Assembly: GCF_020073745.1 (NCBI RefSeq) | Contig: NZ_JAIRAU010000008.1 | Coordinates: 124,001-188,000, forward strand | Reading direction: 5' to 3' | Source of the DNA: Nannocystis pusilla | GTDB taxonomy: Bacteria > Myxococcota_A > Polyangia > Nannocystales > Nannocystaceae | DNA: 64,000 nt | Notes under the pieces: generated by a model | Told to the model about the DNA's origin: nothing | Database searches by the model: none | What the model saw: the letters and a program-made list of their open reading frames with translations, nothing else | In this document: positions 25,523 through 33,910 of the stretch, in pieces | Position numbering within the stretch: position 1 is the stretch's first letter | Layout: each line of letters starts with the position of its first letter | Program-made: the position numbers and the translations under genes

Positions 25523-27739
25523 ATGCGATGGTCCCCCCACCTCGTCGCCGCCCTGGTCTCGTTCGCGTGCAATTTCGATGAAGACGGTTCATCCGCCTCG
25601 CAGGGCGGCGGAGGCGGCGACGGCAGCACCACCACGACCACCGGCGAGCCGACCACGGGCGCCGAATTGCCGCCGGGTTTTTGGCCCGGCGTCGCCTGCG
25701 CGCCGGCTGCCGAGGAGCAGGAGGGGACACCGCGCATCTATTTCGACCTCGACGCCGGCAAGGTGGACGGGCGCGATTTCTTTCGCCTGCCGTTTCCGCT
25801 CGACGCCCGCCTCAAGGGCGGCGGCGTCGATCTGAGCGGTTTTCCCAGCCCGCCCGCCGACCTCGACCCGGCATTCGGCCACGTCGTCGAGCGGTGGTTG
25901 TCGCATCTGCAGTCCGACCTGGCCGGCTTCGCCGTCAACAGCGCCGTCCTCTTTCGCAGCACCCACGGCGTCGACGCGCCGAAGGGCATCGTGTTCGTCA
26001 ACATCGAGGCCGGCCACCCCGGCTACGGCCAGAAGCTCGAGGGTCTGTCGTACAGCGCCAAGAACGGCGACCACAGCGGCAACAATTACATCTGCCGCAA
26101 TTGGCTGGCGGTCGAGACGATCGACGGCGTCCCGCTCGAGCCGGGCGTCACCTACGCGGTGCTGCTCACCGACAGCATGGAGCCGCTCGGCGGCGGCCGG
26201 TTCAGCCCCGACGCTGACTTTTCGGCCATGCTCCAAGGGACAGCCCCGACCGACCCCGCGCGCAAGGCCGCGTGGGACACCTTCGCGCCGCTGCGGCAAT
26301 TCCTCGACAGCGCCGAGAACGCGGCCGGCGTGGCGGTCCGGCGCGACAGCCTGATCGGCGGCACCGTGTTCACCACCGCCGCCAACAACGACGTGCTGGC
26401 CGGCGCGCGCGAGGCGGTGCGGAGCGCCCCGCTCTGGGTGTTCGACCTGCACGCGTGCACGGCGGCCGGCCCGAGCCCCTGCTCCGAGTTCACCGGCCTC
26501 ACCGCCGAGGAGCGGGTTGAGCGGGAGTGCGGCGCGGTGAGCAAGGACTACCGCGAGATCCACGGCCGCGTGCGCCTGCCGATCTTCCAGGAGGGCGTCC
26601 CGCCGTACGCCGACATCGGCGGGCGCATCGACCTCGAGGGCGGCGCGCCGGTCCAGCGCAGCAGCATCGACGCCTGCTTCAGCGTCACCGTCCCGGCCGG
26701 GCAGGCGCCCGAGGCCGGCTGGCCGGTGCTGGTCTACGCGCACGGCACCGGCGGCAGCTTCCGCAGCCCGGTGATCGACGGCACCGCGCGCGCGCTCGCC
26801 AGCCGCGGCTTCGCCACCATCGCGCTCGAGGGCGTCATGCACGGCGAGCGGCGCAACGACAGCGACGACGACGGCGAGGTCGGCGGCCTCGACCTCGATC
26901 AATTGGTGTTCAACGTCTACAACCCCGAGTCCGCGCGCGACACCCTCGTGCAGGGGGCGATCGATCAATTCACCGCGGTGCGCCTGGCGGAACAATGGCA
27001 GGACAGCATCGTGCTCGGCGGCGAGATGCTGCACTTCGACGCCGGCGCGCTGTTCTTCATGGGCCACAGCCAGGGCGCCAATTCCGGCGCGCTGTTCCTG
27101 CCGTTCGAGCCGCTGGTGCGCGCCGCGGTGCTGAGCGGCGGCGGGGCCAAGCTGCCGCGCGCGCTGCTCGGCAAGCAGGAGCCCAGGGTCGAGAACCCGG
27201 TCACCGGCGATTGGCTGGCGCCGCGCGAATTGTTGCAGCTCGCGTTTCAGGAGCGCCCGGACCGCCCGCTCGACACGCCGCACCCGATGTTGATCTTGCT
27301 CAACACATTCGTCAATCGCTCCGACGCCGACAACACCGCGCCGCTGATCCGCCGCCGTCCGCTGGAGGGGATGCCCTATCGCCACGTCCTCAATTACATG
27401 GGCCACGTCGACAGCTACAGCCCGCTGCGCGCCGCCGGCAACCTGGCGATCGGCCTCGGCGCCCCGATCGCCGGCGAGAACCTGTTCGATCCGCCATGTG
27501 ATGATTACGCCGACGAGAACGAGCGCGCCGCCTGCGGCTGGACCTCCGGCAAGTGGCTGCCCGAGGTCGCGCTCCCGGTCACCGGCAACGTCAGCGGCAA
27601 GCTCACCGCCGTCACCCGCATGCTGCCCGCTCCCGCCGGCAAGGACGGCCACTACGTCGCCTTCGAGCCGGCCGAGATGGCGCGGATCGCCGGCTTCTTC
27701 GCCTCGGCGCTGGCCGACGGCGTTCCGACGGTCGAGTGA
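25523..27739 (+). CDS. Secreted alpha/beta-hydrolase, probable lipoprotein
   Basis: A 738-residue exported protein. The N-terminus is a short signal with a Cys at about 16 that may be a non-standard lipobox (VSFAC), followed by a Gly/Thr-rich linker (TTTTTGEPTTG). The body is a large virulence-factor-lipase-like protein: a strand WPVLVYAHGTGG supplies the oxyanion site and GHSQGAN holds the nucleophile Ser516. A GHVDSYSP or DGHYVAF segment near the end can supply the catalytic His. Substrate is unknown; esters or lipids at the cell surface are likely from the family. It heads a cluster of four plus-strand lipoprotein genes. Confidence 0.75.
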   Translation: MRWSPHLVAALVSFACNFDEDGSSASQGGGGGDGSTTTTTGEPTTGAELPPGFWPGVACAPAAEEQEGTPRIYFDLDAGKVDGRDFFRLPFPLDARLKGGGVDLSGFPSPPADLDPAFGHVVERWLSHLQSDLAGFAVNSAVLFRSTHGVDAPKGIVFVNIEAGHPGYGQKLEGLSYSAKNGDHSGNNYICRNWLAVETIDGVPLEPGVTYAVLLTDSMEPLGGGRFSPDADFSAMLQGTAPTDPARKAAWDTFAPLRQFLDSAENAAGVAVRRDSLIGGTVFTTAANNDVLAGAREAVRSAPLWVFDLHACTAAGPSPCSEFTGLTAEERVERECGAVSKDYREIHGRVRLPIFQEGVPPYADIGGRIDLEGGAPVQRSSIDACFSVTVPAGQAPEAGWPVLVYAHGTGGSFRSPVIDGTARALASRGFATIALEGVMHGERRNDSDDDGEVGGLDLDQLVFNVYNPESARDTLVQGAIDQFTAVRLAEQWQDSIVLGGEMLHFDAGALFFMGHSQGANSGALFLPFEPLVRAAVLSGGGAKLPRALLGKQEPRVENPVTGDWLAPRELLQLAFQERPDRPLDTPHPMLILLNTFVNRSDADNTAPLIRRRPLEGMPYRHVLNYMGHVDSYSPLRAAGNLAIGLGAPIAGENLFDPPCDDYADENERAACGWTSGKWLPEVALPVTGNVSGKLTAVTRMLPAPAGKDGHYVAFEPAEMARIAGFFASALADGVPTVE

Positions 27740-27819
27740 GCGCGTCTTCGCGCACGCGGGCCTCGCCAGAGTTAGGTTTTATATTTTCATCTGGCGGTTT
27801 TGTGATATTCTAGGCGGGC

Positions 27820-28824
27820 ATGGCCTCGTTACCCGCCCGTCCGCTCCTCCTGCTGTCGCTCGCCTGGGGGCTCGCCTGCGGTCCCAAGACGCCCGCCGAG
27901 ACCACCGACACCACCGACGGCCCGCCCGGCACCAGCGGGCCCGATCCGGGCAGCACGGCAACGACGAGCCCCACCGGCAGCACCACCTCGGACACACCCG
28001 TCCCGGTGACCACGACGGCGAACCCCACCACCGGCATTGTCACCACCGGGGTTCTCACCACCGGCGACAGCGGCGACACGACCGGAGACACCGGCGGTAC
28101 TTTCATCGTGATCCCGGACGGCGGCGGCGGCCCGGCCTGCGCCGCCGTGGCGAGCAAGGATTGCGATCCATGGACGCAGGATTGCCCGCCCGACTCGAAG
28201 TGCAGCCCGTCGTCCGGCAGCTGCGACGAATTTTCTCGCACGATCTGCAGCGAGCTCCCGGCCCAGCCGGTCCCCGTCGGCGGCGCCTGCGTCAGCGAGG
28301 ACGATCCGCTCAGCGGCCGCAACGACTGTGAAGTGGGCGCCACCTGCTGGTTCGTCGACCCCGACGCCCTCACCGGCACCTGCGTCGGCCTGTGCAAGGG
28401 CTCGCCGGACGTCCCCGACTGCTCACACGTCCCCGACAGCGCCTGCGTGTTCGTCCACGACGGCCCCGTCGCGCCGATGTGTCTGCCGACCTGTCACCCG
28501 CTCGTACCGACCTGTCCTTCGGGACATCACTGCCACCCGACCGCGCACGCCCCCGACACCTTCGCCTGCATCCCCGCGGGCGCCGACCCGCTGGGCGCCG
28601 TGTTCAACATCTGCGCGGGGAAGACCGGGTGCGCCGAGGGGCTCCTCTGCGCCGAGGCGGACACCGCCGCCGTCGAGTGCGAGCCCGGCTCGACCTGCTG
28701 CACGCCGCTGTGCGACCTCGACGCGCCCGAGTGCCCCGGCGTCGGTCAGGTGTGTCTCGCCTACTACCCGCCGGGCCAGTCGCCGCCCGGCTTCGAGAAC
28801 GTCGGCCGCTGCGGATTACCGTGA
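27820..28824 (+). CDS. Thr-rich, Cys-rich lipoprotein
   Basis: A 334-residue lipoprotein: signal peptide with lipobox GLAC (Cys at 20), then about 75 residues of Thr/Pro/Gly/Ser linker, then a Cys-rich globular part with some 24 Cys in CxxxxxC-type pairs (for example CPPDSKC, CCTPLC). The paired Cys suggest many disulphides in an extracytoplasmic domain. No enzyme motif is visible. A GATATTCTA sequence ends eight bases before the ATG and no ribosome binding site is present. Neighbouring genes have the same build. Confidence 0.75.
   Translation: MASLPARPLLLLSLAWGLACGPKTPAETTDTTDGPPGTSGPDPGSTATTSPTGSTTSDTPVPVTTTANPTTGIVTTGVLTTGDSGDTTGDTGGTFIVIPDGGGGPACAAVASKDCDPWTQDCPPDSKCSPSSGSCDEFSRTICSELPAQPVPVGGACVSEDDPLSGRNDCEVGATCWFVDPDALTGTCVGLCKGSPDVPDCSHVPDSACVFVHDGPVAPMCLPTCHPLVPTCPSGHHCHPTAHAPDTFACIPAGADPLGAVFNICAGKTGCAEGLLCAEADTAAVECEPGSTCCTPLCDLDAPECPGVGQVCLAYYPPGQSPPGFENVGRCGLP
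28513..28526. repeat. Dispersed palindrome TGTCC-TTCG-GGACA
   Basis: A perfect five-pair inverted repeat closed by a C-TTCG-G type loop, inside the lipoprotein coding sequence. It is one member of the host palindrome family described in the findings. Confidence 0.75.
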
Positions 28825-29050
28825 CTCGCGCGCACCGGCGAATCACCACCTCCGACGATTGTCGTGTGACCACGAGGGACGACCCCTCGACTCGCGCCCG
28901 TCCTCCTGCTGCCGCTCGCGTGGCCGCTCGCCACAGCGCCGCACACGCGACCGCTCCCGCGAATCGCCCCGGATCGCGAGCGCGCGCCGGACGACCCCGT
29001 CCGCGGGCTCCGGCCTGCGAGCCGGCCCGCGCCCGTGATACGACGCCGGG
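28825..29050. other. Intergenic, no gene seen
   Basis: These 226 bases are shorter on coding signal than their flanks and hold no supported gene. GATACG (29,037-29,042) lies eight bases before the next ATG and may be a -10 element. Confidence 0.4.
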
Positions 29051-30862
29051 ATGCCGCGCCGCCTCGCACTCCTCGTCGTGCCGCTCGCCGTCGCCTGCAA
29101 CGACGAGCGCCCCCAGTCGTCGGCCACGGCCGCGACCACCGCGCTGACGTCCACCCCGGGGCCCGACCTCACCACCGACGGCGCGCCGACCACCGGCCCG
29201 ACCGGCACCGGCCCCGCCGACACGACAGGGACCACCGCGGCCACCACCGGCGACCTCAGCGCCTCCGCTACCGGCACCACGGGCACCGCCACCGGCGAGC
29301 CCGCCTGCCCCGCGGACACGGTCGTCTGCGACGGCGACACCGCCCAGGTGTGCGACGGCGCCGGCGGCTTCAAGGGCGAGGAGGCGTGCCCGGGCGTGTG
29401 CGTCCCCGGCCTCGGCTGCGCCGAATGTGTCCCCGGGGACAGCCAGTGTCAGGGCCTCGACCTCGAGGTGTGCAACGACGCCGGCACCGGCTTCGAGGTC
29501 CGCGAGACCTGCGACGAGCTGCAGGGCCTGACCTGCGACGCCCCCTCGGGCGCCTGCGTCGGCGCCTGCGCCGGCCTCGGCCCGTCCTACATCGGCTGCG
29601 ACTACTTTCCGACGGTCCTGCAGCAGCTCGACCTCTACAACCAGGCCCCCAAGGACATCTTCGCGGTCGCCGTCGCCAACACCGCCGACGAGCCCGCCGA
29701 CGTCACGATCACCCGCGGCCCCGACCAGGTCGCGCAGTTCACTGTCGCGCCGACCAGCGTGCAGGTCGTCGACCTCCCGTGGATCGCCTCCCTGACCCAA
29801 GGGTCAGGTCCCTCCGTCCTCATCAAGGACAGCGCCTATCGCCTGCGCAGCACCCGACCGGTCACCGTCTATCAGTACAACCCGCTGGCCGCGACCACCA
29901 CCAACGACGCCTCGCTGCTGCTGCCGGTCAACACCTGGACCGGCAACTACGTGGTCGCCAGCTGGCCGGCCTGGGGCGGCCTGGTCGGCTTCTACGCCGT
30001 CGTCGCCCGCGAGGACGGCACCACCGTCAGCCTGCTGCCCTCGGCCACCGGCGGCGCGGTCCTGGCCGGCGGCGGCGTCGCGGCCGACGGCACCGGCGTC
30101 GTCGCGATGAACGCCGGCGACGTCCTGCAGGTCATGACGGGCAGCGGCGACCTCACCGGCACGATCGTCGAGGCCGACAGGCCGGTGCAGGTGTTCGGCG
30201 GCCACGAGTGCACCTACGTCCCGCTCGACGTCGGCGCCTGCGATCACCTCGAGGAGTCGATGTTCCCGCTCGAGACCCTGGCCACCGAGTACGTCGTCGT
30301 GCCGCCGGTGCAGGTCCCCAACGACGCCCTCGACAAGGCCCAGGTCGTGCGCGTCATCGCCAGCGAGCCCGGGACCACCCTGACCTTCAGCCCCGACCAG
30401 CCGGTGAACAAGTTCCTGGCCGCCGCCGGCGACTTCGTCGAGCTCACCACCACCACCGCCAAGTTCGTCGTCACCGCCGACAAGAAGATCCTCGTCGCCC
30501 AGTACATGGTCGGTCAGAGCGGCGGCTACGGCACCAGCGACCCGGCCATGCTCCTGGCCGTGAACCCGATGCAGTGGCGCGACAACTACCTGTTCCACGC
30601 CTCGACCACCTGGCTCGCCAATTACGTCGACATCATCGCCCCGCTGAACGCCGCGGTCAGCGTCGACGGCGTCGCCGTCGGCGGCTGGCAGCCGGTCGGC
30701 GCCAGCCAGTACCAGGTCGCGCACGTCAAGCTGAGCAACGCCGGCGACGGCAGCCACACCATCACCGGCGACGTCGGCGTGGGGATCGGCGTGTACGGGG
30801 TGCAGAACTACGGCAGCTACTGGTACCCGGGCGGCCTCGATCTCGACCTGATCGCGCAGTGA
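29051..30862 (+). CDS. IgGFc-binding-like lipoprotein
   Basis: A 603-residue lipoprotein with lipobox AVAC (Cys at 16) and an 80-residue Thr/Gly linker. A small Cys-rich module follows (CDGDTAQVCDG, CVPGDSQCQG). From about residue 180 it matches the IgGFc-binding protein N-terminal domain: PSYIGCDYFP, repeated beta strands with YQYNP, LLPVNTW, VQVFGGHECTYVP and a C-terminal GVYGVQNYGSYWYPGG. In Myxococcota such proteins are surface or secreted adhesin-like proteins of unknown ligand. It lies between two other lipoprotein genes on the same strand. Confidence 0.85.
   Translation: MPRRLALLVVPLAVACNDERPQSSATAATTALTSTPGPDLTTDGAPTTGPTGTGPADTTGTTAATTGDLSASATGTTGTATGEPACPADTVVCDGDTAQVCDGAGGFKGEEACPGVCVPGLGCAECVPGDSQCQGLDLEVCNDAGTGFEVRETCDELQGLTCDAPSGACVGACAGLGPSYIGCDYFPTVLQQLDLYNQAPKDIFAVAVANTADEPADVTITRGPDQVAQFTVAPTSVQVVDLPWIASLTQGSGPSVLIKDSAYRLRSTRPVTVYQYNPLAATTTNDASLLLPVNTWTGNYVVASWPAWGGLVGFYAVVAREDGTTVSLLPSATGGAVLAGGGVAADGTGVVAMNAGDVLQVMTGSGDLTGTIVEADRPVQVFGGHECTYVPLDVGACDHLEESMFPLETLATEYVVVPPVQVPNDALDKAQVVRVIASEPGTTLTFSPDQPVNKFLAAAGDFVELTTTTAKFVVTADKKILVAQYMVGQSGGYGTSDPAMLLAVNPMQWRDNYLFHASTTWLANYVDIIAPLNAAVSVDGVAVGGWQPVGASQYQVAHVKLSNAGDGSHTITGDVGVGIGVYGVQNYGSYWYPGGLDLDLIAQ
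29428..29441. repeat. Dispersed palindrome TGTCC-CCGG-GGACA
   Basis: A perfect 14-base palindrome in the Cys-rich module of the IgGFc-binding-like gene, a member of the host family TGTCY-N4-RGACA. Confidence 0.75.
29791..29808. repeat. Related palindrome CCTGACCC-AA-GGGTCAGG
   Basis: Eight-pair perfect arms around AA inside the same gene. The arms differ from the main family (TGACC in place of TGTCC), so it is listed as a possible variant. Confidence 0.5.
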
Positions 30863-30952
30863 CCCCATTGCCCCCGCCGCGGACACGGGCGCACGCTCGC
30901 GCGCGACGGCGGCGAAGTTGACGGCGCGCGCCGGCTCACCGACCATGCGCGG

Positions 30953-31789
30953 ATGCATGGCTTACTCCGCCGCGTCTCCTGCTTGCTCCCCTGTTGCGTC
31001 CTGATCGGCTGCACCGACCGCGCCACGCCCGGGGACACCGACAAGGACGACACCACGACGGCGACCACCACGACCACCGTGGGCACGCTCGAGCTCCCCT
31101 CGACCACCGCGCCGACGACGACCGACCCGACCACGACCGCCGCGCCCACCTCGACCACCGGCGACGGGGTCCCGGGCGTGCACGCCGGCGCGTGCAAGCC
31201 GATCGACGGCGACGCCGGCTGTCCCGCGGAGCACGTCTGTTGCTCCGACGACCCGGCGACCAGCCAGGGTCGCCTGCCCAACTACTGGCAGGACGGCAAG
31301 GTCGACGACGTGTTCGGCAACCCGCTGTTCTCGTCGATCAACAACGAGCTGAGCCACTGGGGCTTCTGCATCGACGTCGGCGAATTCCCGAGCCCGTTCG
31401 CCAACGGCTGCCCGGTCCCGTGCAACCCGACCTGGACCTTCGAGGAGCGCATCATCGTCTGCGGCGGCGACGCCGGGTGCTGCCCGTTCACCGCCGTCGA
31501 CCCGGCCAAGGACTGCATCCGCGACCCCGACACCGGCCGCTGGCGGACCGCGCGCGGCCAGGACGTCATCGACAAGCTGACCCCATGGGGCGCCGAGCTC
31601 GCCACCAACCAGGACCCGTTCGCCAACAGCTGCACCAAGCTGGCCAACGGCGACCAGGCCGCGCTGCTCGACTGCATCCGCCAGCTCGGCGTCGCCGACC
31701 AGCGCGGCTACTGCTTCACCGGCGAGTGCCCGTGCGTCGAGGACGTGTGCGACCAGAAGAACCCGGACTACCTCCCGCGCTGTCCGTGA
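30953..31789 (+). CDS. Thr-rich, Cys-rich lipoprotein
   Basis: A 278-residue lipoprotein: signal with lipobox LIGC (Cys at 20), a linker of almost pure Thr/Pro/Ser, then a globular part with about 18 Cys (CPAEHVCC, CGGDAGCC, CFTGECPC). It is the last of four plus-strand lipoprotein genes and ends three bases before a convergent transporter gene. Function unknown. Confidence 0.75.
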   Translation: MHGLLRRVSCLLPCCVLIGCTDRATPGDTDKDDTTTATTTTTVGTLELPSTTAPTTTDPTTTAAPTSTTGDGVPGVHAGACKPIDGDAGCPAEHVCCSDDPATSQGRLPNYWQDGKVDDVFGNPLFSSINNELSHWGFCIDVGEFPSPFANGCPVPCNPTWTFEERIIVCGGDAGCCPFTAVDPAKDCIRDPDTGRWRTARGQDVIDKLTPWGAELATNQDPFANSCTKLANGDQAALLDCIRQLGVADQRGYCFTGECPCVEDVCDQKNPDYLPRCP

Positions 31790-31792
31790 CGT

Positions 31793-32647
31793 TCAGGCCG
31801 CGCGGCGCCACCCCAGCGTCAGCAGCGACGCCGACAGCAGCACGAACAGCGCGTACAGGAGCGGCAGCCACAGCATCCGCTCGTGCAGCGCCGCCGGGAA
31901 GCTGGCGAGGATGATGCCGAGCGCCAGCGGGCTGTTTTGGATCCCCGTCTCGAACGCGATCGCCCGCCGGCCGGCGCGTTCGACCCGCAGCAGCGCCGCC
32001 AGCAGGTAGCCGAGGCCGAAGCCGGCGACCCCGAGCCCGATCGCCGCGAGGTACATCGCCGGCGTGGTCTCGGCCAGCAGCTCGCCGTTGCGCACCAGGC
32101 CGGTGACGATCAGCAGCGCCAGCACGCCGATGCCCGCCAGGCTGCCGACCTTCTCGAGCGTCCCCGCCGCCGCGGGCTTGCGCGCGCGCACGAACATCCC
32201 GAGCGCCAGCGGCACCAGCATCACCGCCAGCGTCGTCGTGATGTTGCCGTAGGGCACCGCGAGCGTCGCGTCGGAGAACGAGCTGGCGTACACCACGAGC
32301 AGGAGCGGCATCACCACCACCGCGACGATCGTCGACAGCGCCGTCATGCTGATGCTCAGCGCCACGTCGGCCTTCGCGTAGTAGGTGAACAGGTTCGACG
32401 TCGTGCCGCCCGGCGTGCAACCGACGATGATCAGGCTGATCGCCTGGTCGTTCGGCAGCTCGAGCGCCCTCGCCAGCGCGAGCGCGATCAGCGGCATCCA
32501 CCCGTACTGCGACGCCAGGCCGATCAGCGGCCCGCGCGGGCGCTGCAGCACCGCGCGGAAGTCGGCCAGGGTCAGCGACGCGCCCATCCCCATCATCAGC
32601 ACGACGAGGAGCAACGCCAGCAGCGCCTGTTCGGGCCCGGACAGCAT
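31793..32647 (-). CDS. Bile acid:sodium symporter (BASS) family transporter
   Basis: A 284-residue inner-membrane protein with nine to ten hydrophobic helices. Family signatures are MGMGASLTLADF near the start, the unwound-helix motif GCTPGGTTSNLFTYYAKAD (about 77-95) and ETGIQNSPLALGI in the second half. BASS proteins import organic anions such as pantoate, pyruvate or sulphated compounds with sodium; the substrate here cannot be read from the sequence. It lies downstream of a GST-like gene on the same strand with a 58-base gap, so joint expression is possible. Confidence 0.85.
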   Translation of the reverse strand: MLSGPEQALLALLLVVLMMGMGASLTLADFRAVLQRPRGPLIGLASQYGWMPLIALALARALELPNDQAISLIIVGCTPGGTTSNLFTYYAKADVALSISMTALSTIVAVVVMPLLLVVYASSFSDATLAVPYGNITTTLAVMLVPLALGMFVRARKPAAAGTLEKVGSLAGIGVLALLIVTGLVRNGELLAETTPAMYLAAIGLGVAGFGLGYLLAALLRVERAGRRAIAFETGIQNSPLALGIILASFPAALHERMLWLPLLYALFVLLSASLLTLGWRRAA

Positions 32648-32705
32648 CGCCGCATGCTCGCACGCCGGCCTGCCGGCGACAACCGCGGCCGGCCGGCGGC
32701 CGCGA

Positions 32706-33503
32706 TCAACCTGTCTTTGTAGACATGTCCGAACGACCCTGTGCCCGCACCGGCGGGCGCTCGTCGGCGTACAGGCGCAGCGCGAACTGACCGGCGGCCG
32801 TCGCCCGCATGCCCTCGCCCCACGCCAGAGTGGCCGGCGTCAGCAGCTGCTCCGCCAGCGGATAGCCGTACTGCGGGGCCCTCAGCGCCGGCGCGGCGAG
32901 GGCGGCGAAGGTCAGGTCCGCGGCGGTGAAGCGGTCACCGAGCAGATAGCGGCGGCCGTCGGCCAGGGTCTGTGCGACCTCGCCGAAGATCACGTCGAGC
33001 AGCGCCTGCGAGCGGGCCACCGGCTCCGGGGACAGCTTGAGCGCGCGTCGCATCATGGCCTGCAGCGGCGACGCCAGCAGGCGGCCGAGGCGACGCTCCC
33101 ACGCCGGACCGGTCGACGTGATCAGGTCTCGCGTCCTCCCCGGGTCGGAGAACATCAGCGAGTAGACCATGCGCCGCGTGGCCGGCCCGAGCAGCTTGTC
33201 GAAGCGAGCGACGAGGCGCTCGACCTCGGCGCGCGGCTCGGGTTCGTCGGGGAACAGCTTGCGCGCGGCGGGCAGGTGTTCGTCGGCGAAGCGGACGATG
33301 TCGCTCGACTCGCACAGCACCCCGCGGGGGGTCACCAGGGCCGGCACGGTGCGCCGGGCCCCGGCGGACAGGTTGGCCGCGAAGTGCAAGATCGGCACGT
33401 GGTCGTGCTCGACGTAAGCGAGCCCGGCCCGGTCGAGGGCCCAGCGGGCCTTCTCGCAGTAGTGACTGAACCCGATCGTGATCAGGCGCAGCGGCGCGGC
33501 CAT
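32706..33503 (-). CDS. Glutathione S-transferase-like protein
   Basis: A 265-residue protein with a thioredoxin-fold N-terminus (GFSHYCEKARWALDRAGL) and the glutathione-binding VPALVTP and ESSDIVRFAD motifs, followed by an all-helical C-terminal domain (YLLGDRFTAADLTFAALAAP). A Cys replaces the Tyr/Ser of many GSTs (HYCEKA). The extreme C-terminus (DMSTKTG) is encoded by a copy of the dispersed palindrome, so the native end may have been changed by it. It follows a PHA-granule-type gene by nine bases in one probable operon. Confidence 0.8.
   Translation of the reverse strand: MAAPLRLITIGFSHYCEKARWALDRAGLAYVEHDHVPILHFAANLSAGARRTVPALVTPRGVLCESSDIVRFADEHLPAARKLFPDEPEPRAEVERLVARFDKLLGPATRRMVYSLMFSDPGRTRDLITSTGPAWERRLGRLLASPLQAMMRRALKLSPEPVARSQALLDVIFGEVAQTLADGRRYLLGDRFTAADLTFAALAAPALRAPQYGYPLAEQLLTPATLAWGEGMRATAAGQFALRLYADERPPVRAQGRSDMSTKTG
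32712..32725. repeat. Dispersed palindrome TGTCT-TTGT-AGACA
   Basis: A perfect five-pair inverted repeat at the very 3' end of the GST-like gene, just before its stop at 32,706-32,708. Confidence 0.7.
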
Positions 33504-33512
33504 GGCGACGAC

Positions 33513-33800
33513 TCAGGAGTCGGATGCGGTGAGCTTCTCGAGCTCCTTGCCGAGCGTCTCCTCGATCTTGCCCTTGAGCGGGGTGAGCATGAAGCCGAGG
33601 TCGAGGTTGACGTCGACCTTGTTGGCGCTGATGACCAGCTTGCCCTCGACGCCGGTGCCCTTGACGTTGAGCGTGCGATCGTCGGCCCACGACGTCTTGG
33701 CCTGGTACTTCTCCTGGAGCTTGTCGCCAAGCTTGCTGATCCGATCCTTGATCACGGCGGGCTCGAGGGAGTGATTGCGGGACAGGTTGATCTTCGGCAT
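33513..33800 (-). CDS. Polyhydroxyalkanoic acid system family protein
   Basis: A 95-residue protein matching the small PHA granule-associated/PHA system family (about 90-100 residues): MPKINLSRNHSL start, a WADDRTLNVKGTGVEGKLVI core and a DLGFMLTPLKGKIEETL end. The start at 33,800 is chosen from this conserved beginning. Its role in PHA metabolism is assumed from family naming and is not well established. It heads a probable operon with the GST-like gene. Confidence 0.75.
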   Translation of the reverse strand: MPKINLSRNHSLEPAVIKDRISKLGDKLQEKYQAKTSWADDRTLNVKGTGVEGKLVISANKVDVNLDLGFMLTPLKGKIEETLGKELEKLTASDS

Positions 33801-33910
33801 GTCGGCGAGCCTTGATACCAAAAAGCGCGCCGGTCCTGCAAACCGGCGGCGGTGCGAGCGCCGCGACGGTCACGGGCTTTCGTCACAAATTTGGCCCGCA
33901 GGGTCGCCCC

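Noticed and set aside
31581-31590. CCCCATGGGG palindrome
   Set aside because: It is short, lies inside a lipoprotein gene, has no relatives in the window and is not unexpected at this base composition.
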